64,000 nt of DNA from Aselliscus stoliczkanus (GCA_033961575.1 CM066728.1:107588852-107652851); one strand, 5' to 3'; shown: positions 47,178 to 59,499, numbered from the stretch's first letter. Made by a program: numbers and translations. The notes: generated by a model not told the origin, from the letters alone.

Positions 47178-50100
47178 CTCGATGTCCCACACTTCACTCA
47201 TCCCTGATCCAAGAACCTGTGTCATAAGGGTCACATCTCTTGAACTTCATGGAGTCAGTGTAAGTGCTGGGACTTTCGTTCCCAAGGCTACAAACTACAG
47301 TTAGGACAAGAGAGGGGGAGATTCAGTCTTCAGAGTGGCCAGACTCCTGTCAATTAAAGTACTTAGAACACATTTTTTAAAAGAGTATCTACCAATGAGT
47401 TAATTGTTTATTGAGGTAGGCTCAAAGAAATTAATGCTTTCAACTTGGGCCATGGCTGGGGGAAGATAGACTTGACCAACATGGGGAGGAGAACACAGAG
47501 AGTAATACACCTTAAGTTTTAGGTTGGGAAGAAGGATATTTTCCAATGTCTACATGGTATCTAAAAGGGACTTTTTTTTTTTTTCTCATATGATGGAAAT
47601 TATAACAATTTAGAGGTACATTTGATTTCTGCGTTTTGGTTGGTGGAGGCAAGTTGTACAGGTTTTGGAGTGAGTTTGGGAAAGAGAGCTGATAAACATT
47701 TTTCATTTCATCTTTGTGACCCTGAGTTCCTTCATCATCTTTCAGAACATCTCAGTTGTTTTCTTCTAATTTTTGCTTTTTCTCTTAGGGAGGAAGAGGT
47801 TCACTATGACCTCTCAGCTAGAGGTTAGAGAAGAAACTCAGTAAGGTGCAGGCCTTGTTTCATAATTCTCCAGTGTCAGCCATGTACCACCCAGATCCTT
47901 TTCCTCTCAGAATTCCTGGCTCCATTGCTATGTTGGTTTGGGGTCAACATGAAGGAGGGGGAGCAGAAAAGAAAGCATCCCCGGATTAATGGAGACCCCT
48001 CTGAGCACCAGAGAATGCTGGTTCTATTCAGTCTCTTTTTGCTCTTAATGAAGTCCACTCTGGCTTGTTTAGTTCTCCTATCCAAGACAGCAATCATTAT
48101 TGGCAAAAGCAGCCACAGATTTGATCTTTCCCACGAGCGAGCTTGACACCTGCATTACCACGAAGCATTGTGACATGAGTGGAGTGTGGACACAGCCCCA
48201 GTGGACTGGCACCCTGGCTGGCCTGCCCTTCGGTGTGGGTGCCATTGTAGCCCATAAAATGCAGCTACGCATTCACCCCCAATGACCTGTAATCAAGAGT
48301 CTCTTTAATTAGTGGTGGTAGCGCTTGACTTTAAAGCAGTTTTGGATTTGCCACTAAGTGCCTTTCAATGGGCACATTAATTTTTGTTTCCAAATTAAAA
48401 GTGCGTGTTCCCCCAAAGAACTGGCTTTGGGGCCCATATTAATTGCCTTGTATTTGTGGAGATGACACCAAGTGGGAAGAATCAGGGTTGTGATTGGAGG
48501 CTTGGCAAAGCCATCCCTAAGACTCCTGGATCAGGGTGCAGTTAGTGAATGGCTCAGGATGGGCACTGATGTGGGAGAACTGCAGGGCCAAGTGGCCTTG
48601 GTGGCTCCCTTTTAATTGGGCTTTTGAATGAATACTGGGTGGGCTACCAGGTGTATTGATGCCTGTGGGGGGTAAACTTATGAAAACAAATCAAATGCAT
48701 GTTGGAGAAGGCAGCTTGCTCGAACGTGTGTGGGATCGCTCTTGTTGGTCTTTGTTCCTCTTCAGGAAAAGATGCCAGTGTGTTTTAAACCTGGCTGTTG
48801 GGATACATTTTGACTTCTGCCTATTAGCCATGTTGCCTGATCATGGCCATCCAAATATGTCACAGTTTATGTCAGGTATTTAAAAAGTCCTTGTGAAGGG
48901 GTGGGGGGCATCCATGCTAGCCAAATTCAATTCTTGTGTCTTTCCTATATGTGGGAAGAAAAAGGTTTTGTAGATGTATTTCTGTAAAAGAGTTCGACAT
49001 TACACTTGTAAGGATTGGTAGAGAGCTAAAGGAATTCATATAAAGACATAATTGGAGGTACGTATGAAACTCGTAAAATATACATGTTTGAAACGTTTGG
49101 CTTCTCTGAGCAATTGGGAGGTTGTCAGCTGTTTTCTTTCCCCATATTAGCTTCCAGATGATTAATTGGATTTATTTAATTAAATGCTCCATGTTTAAGT
49201 GGAGTGGAGGCCCAGGGAGTCTTCTGAAATAATATTGTTTCCTATTGATCGACAGGATACCACATGGCTTGCTTATACTTAGAGAAGAGACATTTGATTC
49301 TATATTAATTATCTTTTTAAAAATTATATACTACTAGTTCTAAAGGGGAGAGTCTATTAAAAAAAATTCTTACAGACAATTTCAAAAATACCATGCCATG
49401 AAATTCTATTCCTTGACTGCATTCTGGAGGAGCAAGCCGGTTTTGCAACTAGAAGCACGTCTCTGTTGCTGCCACAGTAAGTTGAAATGTTCGGAGGGGT
49501 AGCTGGGCTATTTTTAACAAGTTCAAATGTACCCTGTGGTGGCCGATTTCCAGGGCTCCAAAATTAGTTCTGGATCTTGGACAGCAGAGCGTCAAGGGCT
49601 CAGACAATCGGCAAACTCAACGTCTTTGAATTGTCAGCCTCAATCTAACACCAGGATTGATGGCTTCGGCCAAACAATACATCATTCTCCGGAGGAACAA
49701 GGGATAACCTCTCATTGTGAATGAAGAGGTCAGAAGCTGTGGAATTAGGTGCGAGGCAAAGTGGGTGCTGAAAAAATCGGGAGTAGCTCCAGGCAATTGG
49801 AAGATGACAGTCTGGTGATGAGGACATTTAAATACTTAACAGGGGCATTTTTATTTCATTGGTAGGGGCATAAAGAAGAACAGCTGAGATTTTTTTTTTC
49901 CTCTTCTGGTTTGTGTCCATGAAAAGAAGGTCAACGGAGAAGGTTGACTGGACCCCAGGTCAGGAAAGCCTTCGTTATCACAGCACCTTTGGTCTGTGGA
50001 AAAAAGAAGGAGCGAGATAGTGACCCTCCTGAAAAGATCTCTGCTTACACGTGTTGCCCCCGTCATCCTAGAGACAAATAACCAATTTGCTTAGAGGGGA

Positions 50101-51450
50101 TTATATTTACATTTCCCCACATCTAGATAAGCAGTTCAATATGAAACATACACCCAGCTTGCAGCTGTCCTTTGCAGTGTTCATTGATTACCAGTTTTCT
50201 CTAAGGTGTTTTGTTTGCTTATAAACTAATCCATAGTTTACAAGAGGATAGGCTAATTTTTAATAGCTTTATTCTATTAAAAATAGAAAATCCTGTCAAA
50301 TCCGTCTGTTGTCTTAATTCAAATTGACTTCGCAGACAGGAGGAGGATTTGACTCAGAGGAAGGGAAATGCACTTGGTTTAATTATAGAGTCTTATTTGT
50401 TGAACGTTGACTGCTTCCTAATTGATATAACTATTCTACAGAATTTCAGAATCTGGAGGACGCTATTGAGGCTGACCAGTGCATCTCTGTCTCCAGACAT
50501 GGCTTTTTCTAAGATTGCATAGAGAGATGGTGATCATTATGTTATTAAAAAGAGGTGCACATAGGGCCTCTATTATAACAAGGCCCGTTTGTTTTTACAT
50601 AGCCCTCCGGTTAAGAGTAGCATTCAGCCAACCAAGAAGTGTTTACCACAAAATTCCTCTGCCAGACCTCAGGCCCCGCCCTGGGAATACAGCATGTAGA
50701 GGAAAGAAAGAGATGGTTTCTGCTCTCTTAGTGCCCATTTTCCAGCTGGCTGTCCCTTGTCCTGGCATGGAAGCCATTTTGCTCCAGCATTCCTTGATGC
50801 TTCAGGTGCAACCAAACACTGAGGAGTCCTTGGAACCTGGAGCCACAATGGCCCTGATGGCAGGGGGCAGGAAGAGTGGATGTGGGAGCGACCGGAAGAC
50901 TTTTAGGAGTCTCCATGTCCTGGTAAGAGCTGCCACATCTGCTGGGACTAAAGGGAGAGGTGGGGATGTGGAAGGCGCGTGTCCCACTGTCATGGACACA
51001 TAGTTGGTACCTTGGCCCGGGGCTCTGGGGGGGGACCCTCCACTCATCGTGCACAGTGACCTGGTCAGAGCGCATGTCGCCAGAATATGGTGATCTTTAG
51101 CGGGGGCTGCCCCGGAGCAGGCAGGGCTTGAGAACCAGAAATGGCTTCCAGGTTACGAAGGCAGAAAGGGCTGTTCAAGGGATCTGTTTTGGGGTCTTGG
51201 AGAAGTTTGCAGTCCCTCCCCTCTCCATGGGATTGCTCAGAGCCCTTCCCATCAGGAAGCTGGATGCCAAGCTCAATCTCTCATGACCCCAAATGTACAG
51301 TGTGTTTCTTGATGATTTTTAGGGATAAAAGTCACATAATCCAATTTCGCTGCAGGACAGTATTTTGTACTATCTAAAGTACCATGCAGTCAGAATAAAG
51401 ACAGACAACTGACCTTTCCCGTCACTGAAGAGCCTCAGGATGTGAATGGG
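47178..51450. promoter_or_regulatory. Repeat-poor block, candidate conserved regulatory elements
   Basis: About 4.3 kb with no recognised repeat apart from short T runs. AT-rich patches with homeodomain-type cores (TTAATTAG, TGATTAATTGG, TCTAATTG-like) occur near 48300-48420, 49150-49190 and 50230-50440. Repeat exclusion plus such cores is typical of developmental enhancers, but conservation cannot be judged from one sequence. The 174-codon frame 50479-51003 has no known domain. Confidence 0.3.
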
Positions 51451-51816
51451 AGAATTGGAGCAGGGGCAGATAGCTGAGCGGCTAAGACCCCTCCCACCCA
51501 GCCTCCTGGTCCCAGCGCCAGCGCTCCGCCTCGCACCTTTCCATTTCCTAGTTGTACAGTCCGAGTTTTTTTGTAGATATGCCTTTTTAGAATCATTCCA
51601 GCACGTTGGCTAAGATTCCTAGAGTGTGTGCTTCTGCGGAAGGGACATTTCTCTCTTTTATAAGCTCTGTGGACCCTAAATGCTGCTTTTACCTGAGTTG
51701 AGCCATCATCAGTGGGGTACCTAATATCAAACTGCCAGAGACTATTTAAATATCTCCGGTTGTATGCAAATGCGAGCGATTTGTCATTTCTCATTACATA
51801 ATTGGCTTTATTAAAA
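51451..51816. other. No gene recognised; faint tRNA-like segment
   Basis: 'gggcagatagctgagcggctaag' at about 51464-51486 looks like a tRNA or SINE A-box region, but no B box follows, so it is not called as a SINE. 51690-51815 is AT-rich with an octamer-like ATGCAAAT core. Confidence 0.35.
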
Positions 51817-52155
51817 ATTAAATTCCTTGGGGTGACATTGGTTAATAAGATTATATAAGTTTCAAGGGTACAGTTCTGTAGAATGTCGTCTGCATATTGC
51901 GTCTTGTGCTCTCCCCGTAGCCTAATCTCCCCCATCACCATGTATTTGACCCCTTCACCCCCTTCCCCTCTGGTGACCACCAGGCTGTTGCCCGTGAATA
52001 TGAGCTTGTTTGTCTTGTTGGTTCATTAATTGCTTTCTGGTTTATATCCCACATTTGAGTGGAATCCTGCAGTCCTTGTCCCCTTCTGTCTGACTTGTCT
52101 CACTCAGGAGAACACTCTCAAGGTCCATCCATGCTGTCCTACATCACGTAGCTGT
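51817..52155 (-). mobile_element. L1 3' UTR fragment, antisense
   Basis: 'ggggtgacattggttaataag', 'gtttcaagggtacagttctg', 'cccatcaccatgtatttgacccc', 'tctggtgaccaccaggctg' and 'tgtctgacttgtctcactcagg' follow the inverted 3' UTR of laurasiatherian L1s. The bat-like wording supports the lineage guess. It is 5'-truncated and has no coding capacity. The 181-codon minus frame (51435-51980) crosses it and is not a gene. Confidence 0.8.
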
Positions 52156-53762
52156 TTGTGAACCAGAAGAATTAACGCGCTTCCATTCTATTTTCTTCCT
52201 TTTGCTCTTTTATGTAAACCGGAAAGAGAAGCACCTGGTTTGGGGGATACATTTTGACAAATAATTTTAGAGAAGAGAATATTATAAAGAAGGTTATGTG
52301 TTTATTTTGCCAGGGTGTTGTTTGAGGTCCATGGAGCTTATACATTATGTGTGTGTTTCCTCCTGGAAGTCCCATTTGGGTAAATGTGTTGATGGTATAA
52401 TTACCTATCAAGTTCTGTGCGGCCGCACGAGCTCTGCACATAAATGATGTGGCTGTTGTCTAAATGGGATATCTGAACTGCCCTGCCATCACCTGCGGCC
52501 CTGTGAGAACACGGGTTTTATTTTATTTCTTTTTTAACTCGGGGTCTGTCTCTTCATGGTAGAACCCAAGGTAGCTAAGACTTGCCGACTTTGCCAGTGA
52601 CTGGCTCTGGGAACAGTCCCTTCTAAGAAAGGTAGAGGATACAGAGATCCGGCCGGCAAGGGAAGGCGGGAGAAGGAAGGCTTCCTGCTAACCCACGATG
52701 CCAGGGCGCCACTCCAGTCTTCCCAGCCGTCGCCTCGACGTCCCCACCTCAGGTGACACGGGCCGCTGAGCCTTTCGGGTCCTGTATCGAGTCTGTTTGA
52801 ACGTGACACCTTTAGGGTTTCGTGGTGCCTAAGCTTCACATGACTCTTCCACAGGCTCCAGGCTCTGTGCCCTGACGGAGTGGACACGCAGTGAGAACCT
52901 GGGTACTGAAGCACTGATGCCTCAGGTTGCTGAAAAGAATTTTACTTTGCAGATTCCCCACCTTCTTGCTCAAGACCTTTAAATAGACTGAGTGAATAAT
53001 TGAAAGCTAACTCCACATTCACATTTACTTTCAAATATACCCATGGAATTTTTAAGGATTGACATACCAAGAGGAGTCCAGTGTTTGAAAGCAAGTTACT
53101 AATTTATAATGTGAAAAAAATATATATAATTCTGGCTCCAGTTCAGTGACTGTCTCCTTGGTGCTGGCGGAGGCCTCTAAGGCAGTGTGTGACGTATTCC
53201 TGGCATAAAGAGCTTACATGTTTTATTTTGCTTTAATTGAAGTTTATTAGTGGTAATTTCGGTTCAGTAGCTTAACATGAAATATGTCCTGAAGCCATTG
53301 GGAGGACATGCGGCTGGTGGAGAAGCAGATGGGAAAGTGAGCTCTCAGCTGCCCACGCAGAGGCAGGCTGCCTCCCAGCCCTATAGCCAAGTGGCACCCT
53401 GACCTCTTGGAAAGGTGCTGACAAGCCTGGCAGCCAGAGAGAAGGCTGTGAGGACTTTAGCTCCAGGAACATGGGGTGGAAATGACGTGAGGCAAAGCTG
53501 GCATACTGAGGTAGGCAGCTTTTCTCGCCCAGGGCCTGGCCGCCAACCTGAGACGGTTCCTCAGACTGTGATGTAGCCGACAGCTGGTCGTGCTTTCAAA
53601 GCTGGAAGGGAGACGTGTGCTGATAGCCAGAGCCGTTTGGATGCAGCACTACAACAGGCTGGAGACTCAGGAAAGGCTGCCCTTCTGCCTGTCCCTGTGG
53701 GTTTTTCAGGTGGACCAAGACCTGCAATATAATTGCCATATCGCACGAATTACCTAACGGCA
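52156..53762. other. No gene recognised
   Basis: Mixed, locally GC-rich around 52640-52760. Only short frames. Confidence 0.4.
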
Positions 53763-54429
53763 ACACAAGCAGAAATAAACAAGTGGGACTATATCAAATT
53801 AAAGAGCTTCTGCACAGCCAAGAAAGCCATCCACACAATGAAAAGGCAACCTGTGGAATGGGAGAAAATATATTTGCAAATCATATATCTGATAAGGGGC
53901 TAACATCCAAAGTATATAAAGAACTCATGCAACTAAATGGCAAAACAAAACAAAACAAAAAAAAATGAAAATCCCCACAAATTTTCCCATTAATAATGTC
54001 TGAATAGACATTTTTCTAAAGAAGACATACAGATGGGCAACAGGTACATAAAAAGGTGCTCACCATCACTAATAACCAGGGAAATGCACATCGAAACCAT
54101 AACGAGATATCACCCCACACCTGTTGCGATGACTGTCATCAAGAAGTGTTGGCGAGGATGTGAAAAAAGGAACCCTCGTGCACTGTGGGTGGGAATGTAA
54201 ACCGGTGCAGCCCTGTGGAAAACAGTGTGGAGACTCCTCAAACAATGAGAAATAGAACGACCATATATATGGTCCAGCAGTTCCATCTCCGGGTATTTAT
54301 CTGAAGGAAACAAAGACACTAACTTGAAAAGATATCTAAAGATACCTGCACATGCATGTTCATAGTAGCATAATTTACAAAAGCCAAGATGCGGAAGCAG
54401 CAACCTGAGTGTTGATCAATGGATGAATG

Positions 54430-54482
<53 letters not shown>

Positions 54483-54760
54483 CCCACACACAGTAGAAAT
54501 AATTATAATTTTCATTCATAAAAAGGGAGATGCTGCCATTCATGACAGCATAGATGGACTTTGAGGGCATTATTCTAAGTGAAATAAGTCCGACAGAAAA
54601 AGACAAATGATCTTACATGGATTCTAAAATTAAGGAAAAAAATTTAAAAAGCTCCAACTTATAGATATAGAAAACAGATTGGTTGTTTCCAGAGGTGCGC
54701 AACATGCGTGAAGGTGGGCAAAAGGCACAAACTTCCAGTGTAAAAAAGAAAAAAAAGAGG
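53763..54760 (+). mobile_element. L1 LINE, 5'-truncated, sense
   Basis: The C-terminal part of L1 ORF2 is recognisable: 'gactatatcaaattaaagagc' encoding the YQIKEL-type stretch, then 'EKIFANHISDKG', then a KVYKEL-type stretch. It continues through the 3' UTR ('aatgcacatcgaaacc', 'gaggatgtgaaaaaaggaac', 'ataagtccgacagaaaaag') to an A-rich tail at 54742-54760. Frameshifts make it non-coding. A TA microsatellite is embedded at 54432-54479. Clearer and less decayed than the other L1 pieces here. Confidence 0.9.
54432..54479. repeat. (TA)n microsatellite within L1
   Basis: 24 uninterrupted TA units grown from the 'gaatatata' site of the L1 3' UTR. Confidence 0.97.
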
Positions 54761-54954
54761 ACTGACTAGTTTAATCACTTAGGCTTGCAGGACCTCTAGA
54801 GCTGCGTCCCCCTGAAATGTCCCGTGGAGGCCTGGCTCCCAGGTTACGTTTTCTACTTGAGAATATAGGCAAACTGTATCGTTCTCTTATTTCCAGCTCA
54901 GGGGCATCTTATCACTGTTCTCAAAAGGAAATATGTTACATGGATAAATTCATT

Positions 54955-55280
54955 TGTTTCCTTGATTTATTGCTCTGTAGCACATCATCTCGTAACTTAG
55001 TGGCTGAAGACAATACGTTGTTATTCTCTCTCATCATCCTGCTGGTGGGCTGGGCTCGGCTGGGTGGTTCTCCCTGGGTCCCTCATGCACTGCAGACACA
55101 TGGCAGCTGGCGCTAGAGTCATCAGAAGCATCACAGAGCTGGGTATTCCAGATGGCTCCACTCACATGCCTGGCATCCATGCATCCTTCCGTATGGCCTC
55201 CCTCTTCTTACATGAGCAAGGCATAGGCTTCAAGTTTCCTTGCCATTGAAAGACTGTTCCCAAAACTGGCACACAGTCTC
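54955..55280 (-). mobile_element. Old LTR-like repeat, relative of 8275-8700
   Basis: 'tgctctgtagcacatcatctcg', 'taacttagtggctgaagac', 'ttattctctctcatcatcc', 'ctgggctcggctgggtggttct' and 'acacatggcagctggcg' follow the same order as the repeat at 8275-8700. The subfamily is not determined. Confidence 0.5.
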
Positions 55281-55616
55281 TTCTGCTGTCAGGGCCACCC
55301 CAGGGCTTGCTCAGATTCACGGGGTCAGAGAAATATGGTGCTTGCTGGTGGGCATGTGCCAAGGCCCACTGCCCAGGCACGTGTGGGAGGGGAGGCTGTG
55401 GAGGCCTTCTGTGGAGAAGCACCATCTGCCACACCATTCGTCATGTTCAGTGTGCAGGAACCGACAGAATAAATGTGCAATCACTTGCTTCAGTCAATCA
55501 CACTTGACTTCACTTCTGTGAAGAGGATTTGGAAGCGAACACGTGGGTACTCAGCAAATACAACGTGCAAATGTCAAACATACCAATTACAAAATGGGTG
55601 ATCCTTTTCACTCAAG

Positions 55617-55633
55617 TTTTTTTTTTTTTTTTT
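55617..55633. repeat. Poly-T tract
   Basis: About 17 T residues with no recognised retroposon body on either side. Confidence 0.85.
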
Positions 55634-55729
55634 CTCCATCAGGAAGATTGGTTGCAGGATTTCTTTATATATCAAGGTCTTCTAGAACTTTTCAGTATGA
55701 TTATGTGCCAATATACATGTAGTGGTTAT

Positions 55730-55945
55730 AGGAGTGGATTTTAGATGGAGGTGGCCGGATTTGTCCCTCAGTTATGAGCTGTGTTAACTGTGAGGATTGT
55801 TCTCAATTTCTCTGCCTCACTTTCCTCAGTTCTAAAATGGTCAGAGATGGTCAGAGTAGTTACTATCTCATCAGAGGTTTTGTGAATGTGAACAACTGTT
55901 AATACATGTAAATTGCCTGCTGCATAGATAGCACCCGAAATATTA
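55730..55945 (+). repeat. MIR SINE, sense
   Basis: 'ttataggagtggattttagatgg', 'ttctcaatttctctgcctcactttcctcagttctaaaatgg' and 'tcatcagaggttttgtgaatg' follow sense MIR order. It contains a local 10-bp tandem duplication (atggtcagag twice) near 55838. The second SINE follows about 30 bp on. Confidence 0.8.
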
Positions 55946-55974
55946 GTGTGGTGATTCAAAGAATCGACTCTCTC

Positions 55975-56093
55975 TTTTTTTTTTTTTTTTTTTTTTTTGA
56001 GGGCAGTGTCACTGGCCCTTATATGTGGGACCCGAACCGGGGCCGCTGGGTTTCTAAGGCAGCGCTTCACCACTGCGCCACTCGGCTGGGCCT
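55975..56093 (-). mobile_element. tRNA-derived SINE, second copy
   Basis: Same family as 44867-44974: head GGCCCAGCCGAGTGGCGCAG, B box GGTTCGGGTCC at + strand 56028-56038, tail CACATATAAGGGCCAGTGACACTGCC (spread over 56003-56027), then a T-run of about 24 on +. The target duplication is less clear than in the other copy (GAATCG shared near 55961 and 56094). The body of about 95 bp has a few more bases in the middle. The tail after the B box is nearly identical between the two copies. Confidence 0.8.
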
Positions 56094-56099
56094 GAATCG

Positions 56100-58368
56100 C
56101 TTGATGTGCCGAGCTGCGCTGTGGGTTAACATCTGCCTCTCCTTCAAAGCACATCCCACAATGCACTTCTTGTACTCTCTGTTAGGTCAGTCACCTGCAC
56201 AAGGAGCGGCCATTCAGCCATGGGAGGGAAGTGTGGGGGAGTGGAATTTGCTAGAAATGAAAACAGGGCTGACTGAGCATTGTTGCTTGACTCTGCGTAG
56301 AAGCAGATATCTCTTGACATTAGGAAAAAATAAAGGGCAGGTTGGTGTTTTCTTATCTGTTTGTGCCAGGTATCTTCTGCTTGCCCTGGCAGACCCTGTC
56401 TGGTCCCCCCTCCAGGCTAGGCAAGCACAGTGAGAGGGCCACATCAAAGCCTTGCTAGGCCTCTGCTTCTGGCTGACTTCCTCCCATGGGGACCCTGCAG
56501 AGGATGGAGGAAGCGGGGCTTGTGCCCTGAGGGCTCTCCGAGGCTTGGCTGCCTCATTGCACCCCAGGCCTCAGGCCTCCACACAGCCCCATCCTGGGCT
56601 CTCTGACCCAAGGAGGAAAATGCCCCTCCTCCCAGCCCAGCAGGCCTGCAGGGGGCAGCTGAGGCACCGCGACTAGCCCTGGCCCTGACTTTGTGTTTCC
56701 TCCCCTCCGTTAGTGTTCCCTGGGCTACACTCTCCTCCAGATACCCACAATACGGGGTGCAGTGTGCCCTCTGTCTGCCCAGGATCGTGGATACCCAGGC
56801 CCCAGGCTGAATACCGTACCAGTAACATCCATTTTCAAGTGGTTTTGTGATGACTGCCCCTGCCAGCAAGCAGAAGCCTGTGAGAAGTTAACAATGGCAG
56901 TTTTTACTAAGTCCAGGAAAGAGCTTCCTAGATAGATGCAGTATCTTGTCGCAGTTACTGACACCCTTGAATGGTAGGCAGGCGTCCAGTTATTTGACAA
57001 GTCACCGCGAGCTCAGGCAGGGTGAAGCAGATCATGTGACCGGAGTATGATCGTGTGTTGAGACCAGGATCACGGTTCTCGGCTCACTCATGCCTCACGG
57101 GCCACCAGGCAGGAGGGAACCAGGGCTGTGAACTTGCAGCTAGAATCAGAGCCGCCCCAGGGCTCCTGGGGCCTTCAGGTGATGATGGCTCTCTGGGAAG
57201 AAATCAGCTCTGGAACTTAACTAAGGCCAGACAGGATTTCAATGAGAAAATCAGGGGCACCTGTGTTGGAGACCAGTCTCTCTAAGCTGGGTCATTCTTG
57301 TTTTGCAAGCTGACACCTTATTGGGCGGTGGACAGCTGGTTCATGTAATTAAAGGCTCCTGAGTATTCTGTGAATTAGTTTTGATAAAATCAGTAAATTG
57401 TATTACCCTGGGACAAGTCCTCATAATGTGGTCTAAGATATATTTCATTTTCGATGTATAAATTTCTCTTTACCTACTGATTTATACTCATATGTCCCAC
57501 TTGGCTTTCTAGCTTCATCCTACATTTCAGTGTTTGTTATCACCAATTTTTACTATGCTTTTGGATAATTGATGTGAATGGGAAAGACGAGAGCACTCCT
57601 GACTCAGGCAAATTCTCTTCTTCTTTTCAGTATTTATATATCCTTGGGAAACGTTTGGTAGCAAGAATTGTGCAACTCAATGTACAATACAAGCTTTATA
57701 GCAGTCCGTATTGGGATGAAGTGTGTGGCTTATCAACGAGGAAGAAATGCTCATTTTGATACTGCTCTACTTGACAATCCCAAATGGGTTTCCGGTTCCC
57801 TAATTCTTTAAAATACAATTATTGTAACTGCTATATTAGTTATTCTTAATGCTATGCCCCTACAAAGGGCCACAGAGATAGTCCAAATAGTATAGTTTTT
57901 GCTGTAGATTCAATGATTTAACATACAAACTTAATCTTCCTAATATAATGCTTCTATGATACTGTTGTCCCACGATTTATGCTTAAACTGAAAGGAGTGT
58001 TTCTCAGACTTGAAGGACTGCTGTTGAAGGAATTTTGACTTCTCTGAAAACCTTACGAGACTTTTTTCATTCTAGTTGCACTTCGCCCCTGGGACCTCAG
58101 CAGATACAGTGCCTGGAAGCAAGTGGGGGCATTTTTGGATGTCCCATTGATTGGGGTGCTCCTGGCATTTGGGGCGTGAGGGCCAGTGCAGCCATTATCA
58201 TCTGTTGCCATGTCAGGAAGAGTCCTTGTGCCTTCTGGCTCAGAACCCAGTTCTTTCTCAAGTCCCAGCTGAAGCCTGGGCTCTCAGGGAGTACTTTGCA
58301 CTGATCTTGCCTGCTCCTGAACTTCTGTTGCCTTTGCTGTCACTGCCAGTCATTGGATGTAAATATTA
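56100..58368. other. No gene recognised; CTCF-like motif at 56644-56660
   Basis: GC-rich patch 56430-56800 with a CTCF-like sequence GCCTGCAGGGGGCAGCT at 56644-56660. No clear repeats. The 141-codon minus frame 56444-56869 has low-complexity Arg/Gly-rich content and no known domain. Confidence 0.4.
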
Positions 58369-58376
58369 GGTTGAAC

Positions 58377-58597
58377 CAAGGATTGGGAAAGTTTTCTTGT
58401 AAAGAGCCAAATGGTAAATATTTTAGGCTTTGAGGGCCCTGTCATGGTTTCCGTCATGACTACTCAGTTGTGATGTTATGAAAATAGCCATTTGCAGAAT
58501 GTAAAGGATTGGGTATGCTGTATTCCAATAAAACTTTATTTACACAAGCAGGCAGAGGGCCAGATTGGGCCCGCAGGCTGTAGTTTTTCAACCCCTG
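58377..58597 (+). mobile_element. Non-autonomous hAT element with target duplication
   Basis: Begins CAAGGATTGGGAAAG and ends 'tagtttttcaacccctg', imperfect inverted termini of a common mammalian hAT relic. The interior has 'gtaaagagccaaatggtaaatattttaggctttgagggcc' and 'ccaataaaactttatttaca'. Flanking 8-mers GGTTGAAC (58369-58376) and GCTTAAAC (58598-58605) agree at 6 of 8 positions. Same family as 22651-22819, opposite orientation. It splits an older sequence ('ttaggttgaac' / 'catatgaaatagct'). Confidence 0.75.
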
Positions 58598-58605
58598 GCT
58601 TAAAC

Positions 58606-59073
58606 CATATGAAATAGCTATTTTTGTAGTTTAAAAATGGCCAAACTATTGGCAATTTTATATGATTTAAGCTAATATATTGTATAATTTGTTGTAAATC
58701 TCATTATAATCTGGATGTGTGTCTCCTTTTTACCCCAGATACCTCTGAATCTGTTTCATTCTTCCCATTCTCCATCTGTGTCTTTTTTTTCCCCTTGGTT
58801 TTTATCTTCCCATGATGTGTCAGTCAAAGCCTCAGATATTTTGGGCATCCAATAAGTTTATGTTTAGTGTATGAGTGAAGTACAGAGCCCTAAACTCAAA
58901 ATTCCTTCACTGGAAGAAAACTTAGAGTCTATTAGATATTAGACACTTTTAAATATTCAATAAAAAGTATTTATATATACATATGTATATAATTACATTA
59001 ATAGTGGTTGAGAATTTCCTAAGTCCTTGTCCTGTGACCAAGGGAATTTTCATTCTTATGGCCATTGATACCA
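58606..59073. other. No gene recognised
   Basis: AT-rich. The start (58606-58660) is the right half of the older sequence split by the hAT element. Confidence 0.4.
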
Positions 59074-59499
59074 TGAGTATTTGTTTCCTAGGTCCATCAT
59101 ACACACACCTGGTGGCTTAAAACAGTAGACATTTATTCTCCAGCTCTGGAGGCCGGAAGTCTGAGATCAAGATGTCAGCAGGCCTGGTTCCCTGTGGGAC
59201 CTCTGAGCAGAATCTGTTCAGGCCTCCTTCAGCTTCCTCTGGTTGCCCAAAGTCCTTGGGGTTCCTTGACTGGCAGACAGGCTCCACCTAGTCATCTGAT
59301 GTGGCGTCCTTCCTGAGTGTGTCTTTGGGTCCCTTGATAGAAGAACACCAGCCATTGGATTAGGGCCCACGTTAATCCAGATGACCTCACCTTAGTTTAA
59401 CTATTACCTCTGTAGAAAGCTCATTTCCAAATAACATCACATTCTGAAGTTCTGGTAGACAAAAATTTGGGGGACGCTATTCTACTATTTAACCTAGTA
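59074..59499 (-). mobile_element. MLT1-type LTR (MaLR), antisense
   Basis: In + reading: 'tatttgtttcctaggtcc', 'ctggtggcttaaaacagtag', 'acatttattctccagctctggaggccggaagtctgagatcaagatgtcagcaggc', 'ccattggattagggcccac' and 'catttccaaataacatcacattctgaag', ending 'tatttaacctagta'. This is the full inverted order of an MLT1-class LTR of about 425 bp. Coding-incompetent relic. Confidence 0.85.

Noticed and set aside
50479..51003. 174-codon + frame
   Set aside because: No domain or splice support. The composition resembles the surrounding non-coding DNA.
51464..51540. Possible tRNA gene or third SINE
   Set aside because: An A-box-like segment is present, but there is no B box or poly-A tail and the sequence does not fold obviously as a tRNA.
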